Of a stretch of DNA of 12,500 bases, positions 9,491 through 12,500 are shown one piece after another. Both the position numbers and the translations under genes were made by a program. Positions within the stretch are counted from its first letter, which is position 1. Every line of letters starts with the position of its first letter. The notes beneath the pieces are model-generated. The model ran no database searches. It had not been told where the DNA came from and saw only the letters and a program-made list of their open reading frames with translations. Source of the stretch: Neocallimastix lanati (nom. inval.) (lineage: Eukaryota > Neocallimastigomycota > Neocallimastigomycetes > Neocallimastigales > Neocallimastigaceae). The stretch lies in contig JACVTC010000159.1 of assembly GCA_016946835.1 (NCBI GenBank), positions 150,001-162,500 on the forward strand. The letters are read 5' to 3'.

Positions 9491-9663
9491 TTTAATAAAT
9501 ACTCTTTTTATTATTTATTATTTATTATTTTATTATTTATTATTTTATTATTTATTATAAATAATTATTATAAAATATTTATTTTTTTTATTTTTTATTC
9601 TTTAATATTTTAAAAATAAAATTTTCTTTTATCTCTTTTTTGAATTTAAATCCTTTTTATTAC

Positions 9664-9856
<193 letters not shown>

Positions 9857-10270
9857 TTTAATTTTAATGCTATTTTGGTTTTTATCACCTTATTTTTTTT
9901 GTTCTATATATGTTTTCTTTTGAAATTAACCTTTTCTATAATATTTATTCATAATATTTATAATATTTTTATTTATAATAATTTATAATATTTTTATTCA
10001 TAATTATTTATTTATAATATAGTTGTATCATTAATAATTAATAAAAAATTTTGAAATATTTTTTGGGAAATTAAAAAATTAACAAATTAAAAATTATATT
10101 ATCATTTAAAGTTTAATATCACTTTTTATCCTTTATTTATTTATTTATTATTTATTTATTCAACTATTTATTTATTTATTATTTATTTATTTATTTAATA
10201 ATTTATTTATTTAATAATTTATTTATTTATTCAATTATTTATTATTCAAATATTTGAGATATATATAATT

Positions 10271-10301
<31 letters not shown>

Positions 10302-10847
10302 GGTTTAATATATTAAATTGAATAATTGAATAATTAATAATTAAAGGTATAAGAATAGTAACTCATATTAAATCTACAGAACATATTAAATATAAAAATT
10401 TACATGAATTATTATTTTATTTTAAAAGTCAGTTTCATTTCATTAATTTATATTACATTATATTCATAATCATTTATATCTATTAAAAAAAAAATAATAA
10501 AAAATAAAAAAAAGTATCTAATGATTCACATTTCATAAATAAGTTATAGTAATTCTTTTAGTATACTTTAAATACTTTTAATTCTTTCCAGTTCATATTG
10601 TTGGTTATAGTTCATATTAATAATAAATAAAAGTAATAATAAAATAAAAAGATTATTATTATTATTCATATATATAATTTTTATGCTTCATTGATATGCA
10701 TAATCCTTTATTTATTTTTTAAGAAATAATAAATTTTGCTTTACTATTATGAATAATCAATGAAAGAAAAATGGAAAAAAAAATTCATTCTTAAATGAAT
10801 ATAAAAAAAACTATTCTCTTAATTCACCTTCTTTTACCTGAATATTA

Positions 10848-10889
<42 letters not shown>

Positions 10890-11052
10890 AATAAATAAAT
10901 AAATAAATATAGGTTTATTATTATGACTTAATTATTAGATATTAATAATGAAAAGAGGTTGGCAGTGAAAAATAAAATAAAAATGAAATATAAATATAAT
11001 TAGAATAAAATATTAATAATAAATAAAATTATTTATTTAACAAATAATACAT

Positions 11053-11083
<31 letters not shown>

Positions 11084-11453
11084 TTTTAATTTAATTTAAA
11101 TAAATAGTTAGTTAATGAAATGTTAATTATCCCCAATTTATATTTTAATATAATTCCTTTTTTTTTTTTTTTTTTTATATTCATCATTTATTGAATAATT
11201 ATTAAATTCATATTATATATATATAATTGTTATCATTTATTATTCAATTATTTATTAATAAATACTCTTTTAATTCTTTTTATTCTTTTTATTATTTAAT
11301 TATTTAATTATTCAATTATAATTAGTATTAATTATTTATAAATAAATAAAATATATATATATATTTTTTATATTTGAATTTGGCAAATAGAAAAGGAATT
11401 AATGATGTCGAGAATGAACCTTAATTTTTTTTTTTTCATTAATTTCAAAACAT

Positions 11454-11480
11454 TGAACCTCCTTCTTCAAAAGAGGTTTA
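11454..11480. repeat. Inverted repeat AACCTC/GAGGTT
   Basis: 6-bp perfect arms (11456-11461 and 11473-11478), extendable by a G-T wobble and one more pair on the outside. The loop is 11 nt. It lies in the GC-richer island 11390-11520. Function unknown. Confidence 0.45.
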
Positions 11481-11943
11481 TTATTTTGTATTTTGCCTTA
11501 ACATCGAATGATCTCTTATTTTTCTTAACTCAATAAATATTTTTTAAAGTTATATCTATGCATTAATTCATATAATTTATATTTATTTTGTTATATAAAT
11601 ATATATTTAACAATATTTTATATCTATTCAATATTTTCTATTATATTATATATTTTCTATTTATTATAATTAAAAAATTTAAGTTTAAAAAAAAAAAGAA
11701 AGAAAATCAAAATTAATATTTGTGGCGAATAGTAATAAAAATATTAAATATTAACTAGGATAACCATTATTTATATATCAAATAAACATTGACATAAGGC
11801 TTTAATAAACTTTTTATTTATTCCGTTTCCTGAAACCATTTCCAACCAATAAAACCCATTTTTTGATAAAGTAGGAAAGTAATATGTTAGAGAAAAAAAA
11901 AATGAAATGAAATGTAGTAAAAATAAAAAGATGAGGTGATCTT

Positions 11944-11964
11944 TTTGTTCTTATTTAGAACAAA
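11944..11964. repeat. Perfect 7-bp inverted repeat TTTGTTC/GAACAAA
   Basis: Arms 11944-11950 and 11958-11964 around a 7-nt loop (TTATTTA). It sits at the upstream limit of the minus-strand open frame 11774-11950. No role assigned. Confidence 0.5.
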
Positions 11965-12026
11965 TGAAAAATAAATAAATAAATAATAATTAAATAAATA
12001 AAAATTACAACAAATTCATTTATAAA

Positions 12027-12122
12027 TAATAATTAAATAATTGAATAATTAAATAATTAAATAATTGAATAATTGAATAATTGAATAATTAAATAATTGA
12101 ATAATTAAATAATTGAATAATT
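12027..12122. repeat. ATAATTRA octamer array, about 12 copies
   Basis: Tandem 8-mers alternating between ATAATTGA and ATAATTAA in irregular order. The period differs from the 7-bp arrays, but the unit resembles their TTGAATAA variant, so the two may be related by unit slippage. Confidence 0.88.
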
Positions 12123-12296
12123 AAAAAAAAAAAAATTTAAAATTTCCATTAACCATAAATAAAATAAAATAAAATAAAACTGAAATAAAAAAGTTTTATT
12201 TTATAAACCAGTTAAAACTCAGGAAATAAAACAAAAATAAAAAAAAAAATAATAATAATAAAAATATACATAAAAAACCCCAAAATTTAATTTTAG

Positions 12297-12330
<34 letters not shown>

Positions 12331-12500
12331 AAAAATATTGTTATTTTATATGTTAAAAAAAAAAAACTTTTCTTTCTATTAATTAATTAATAATTAATTT
12401 ATATATATATATATATTATTATTTATAATTCTTCAATTTTTATAATTTTCTTTCTAAAAAAAAGAACTCATATTATTATTATTCAATTAATTAATAGACA
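12123..12500. other. AT-rich right edge, no gene seen
   Basis: A-rich sequence with AAAAT units (12157-12178), A30 (12297-12326) and a TA run near 12401-12415. No open frame of note. A neighbouring gene could begin beyond the edge, but nothing here shows it. Confidence 0.5.

Noticed and set aside
10320-10482. Plus-strand stop-to-stop frame of about 50 codons containing HIKSTEHIKYKNLHELL
   Set aside because: It has no start codon and no splice context I could support, and it is chance-level in length.

Overview
This window is extremely AT-rich eukaryotic DNA, most plausibly from an anaerobic gut fungus (Neocallimastigomycota). The evidence is a spliced gene with a fungal Mga2/Spt23-type TIG domain on the minus strand, A/T-ending codons, introns made of homopolymers and microsatellites, and about 10 kb of A/T simple sequence beside the gene. 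Dictyostelid or apicomplexan DNA can have a similar composition. The fungal call rests on the TIG protein plus the repeat style and is an inference.

Positions 1-1976 (minus strand) hold the only gene I can support. It is the 5' part of an Mga2/Spt23-like, probably ER-tethered, TIG-domain transcription factor. Four exons and three phase-consistent introns can be reconstructed, giving 376 continuous codons without a stop. The frame runs off the left edge, so the ankyrin repeats and C-terminal membrane anchor expected in this family would lie outside the window. The true N-terminus is uncertain, because a good-looking acceptor lies just upstream of the first usable ATG.

Positions 1977-12500 show no supportable gene. 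The region is ordered simple sequence. It holds a 49-bp tandem repeat (about 2745-2893) and four arrays of an ATTATTT heptamer (2896-3186, 4317-4822, 8331-8745, 8938-9490). The third array is inverted relative to the fourth, making a palindrome more than 1.1 kb long around a 190-bp spacer. There is also a perfect ATT microsatellite of about 63 units (9664-9854), an ATAATTRA octamer array (12027-12122), and homopolymer runs up to 32 bases. A few islands of more ordinary complexity (near 3750-4110, 7540-7720, 8746-8937, 11390-11520, 11690-11965) contain hairpins and short open frames but no recognisable product.

I see no clear new biological system. The observations most worth checking are the unusual intron architecture of the TIG gene, the strand-asymmetric inverted heptamer arrays, and a 17-nt motif shared near repeat-rich stretches.
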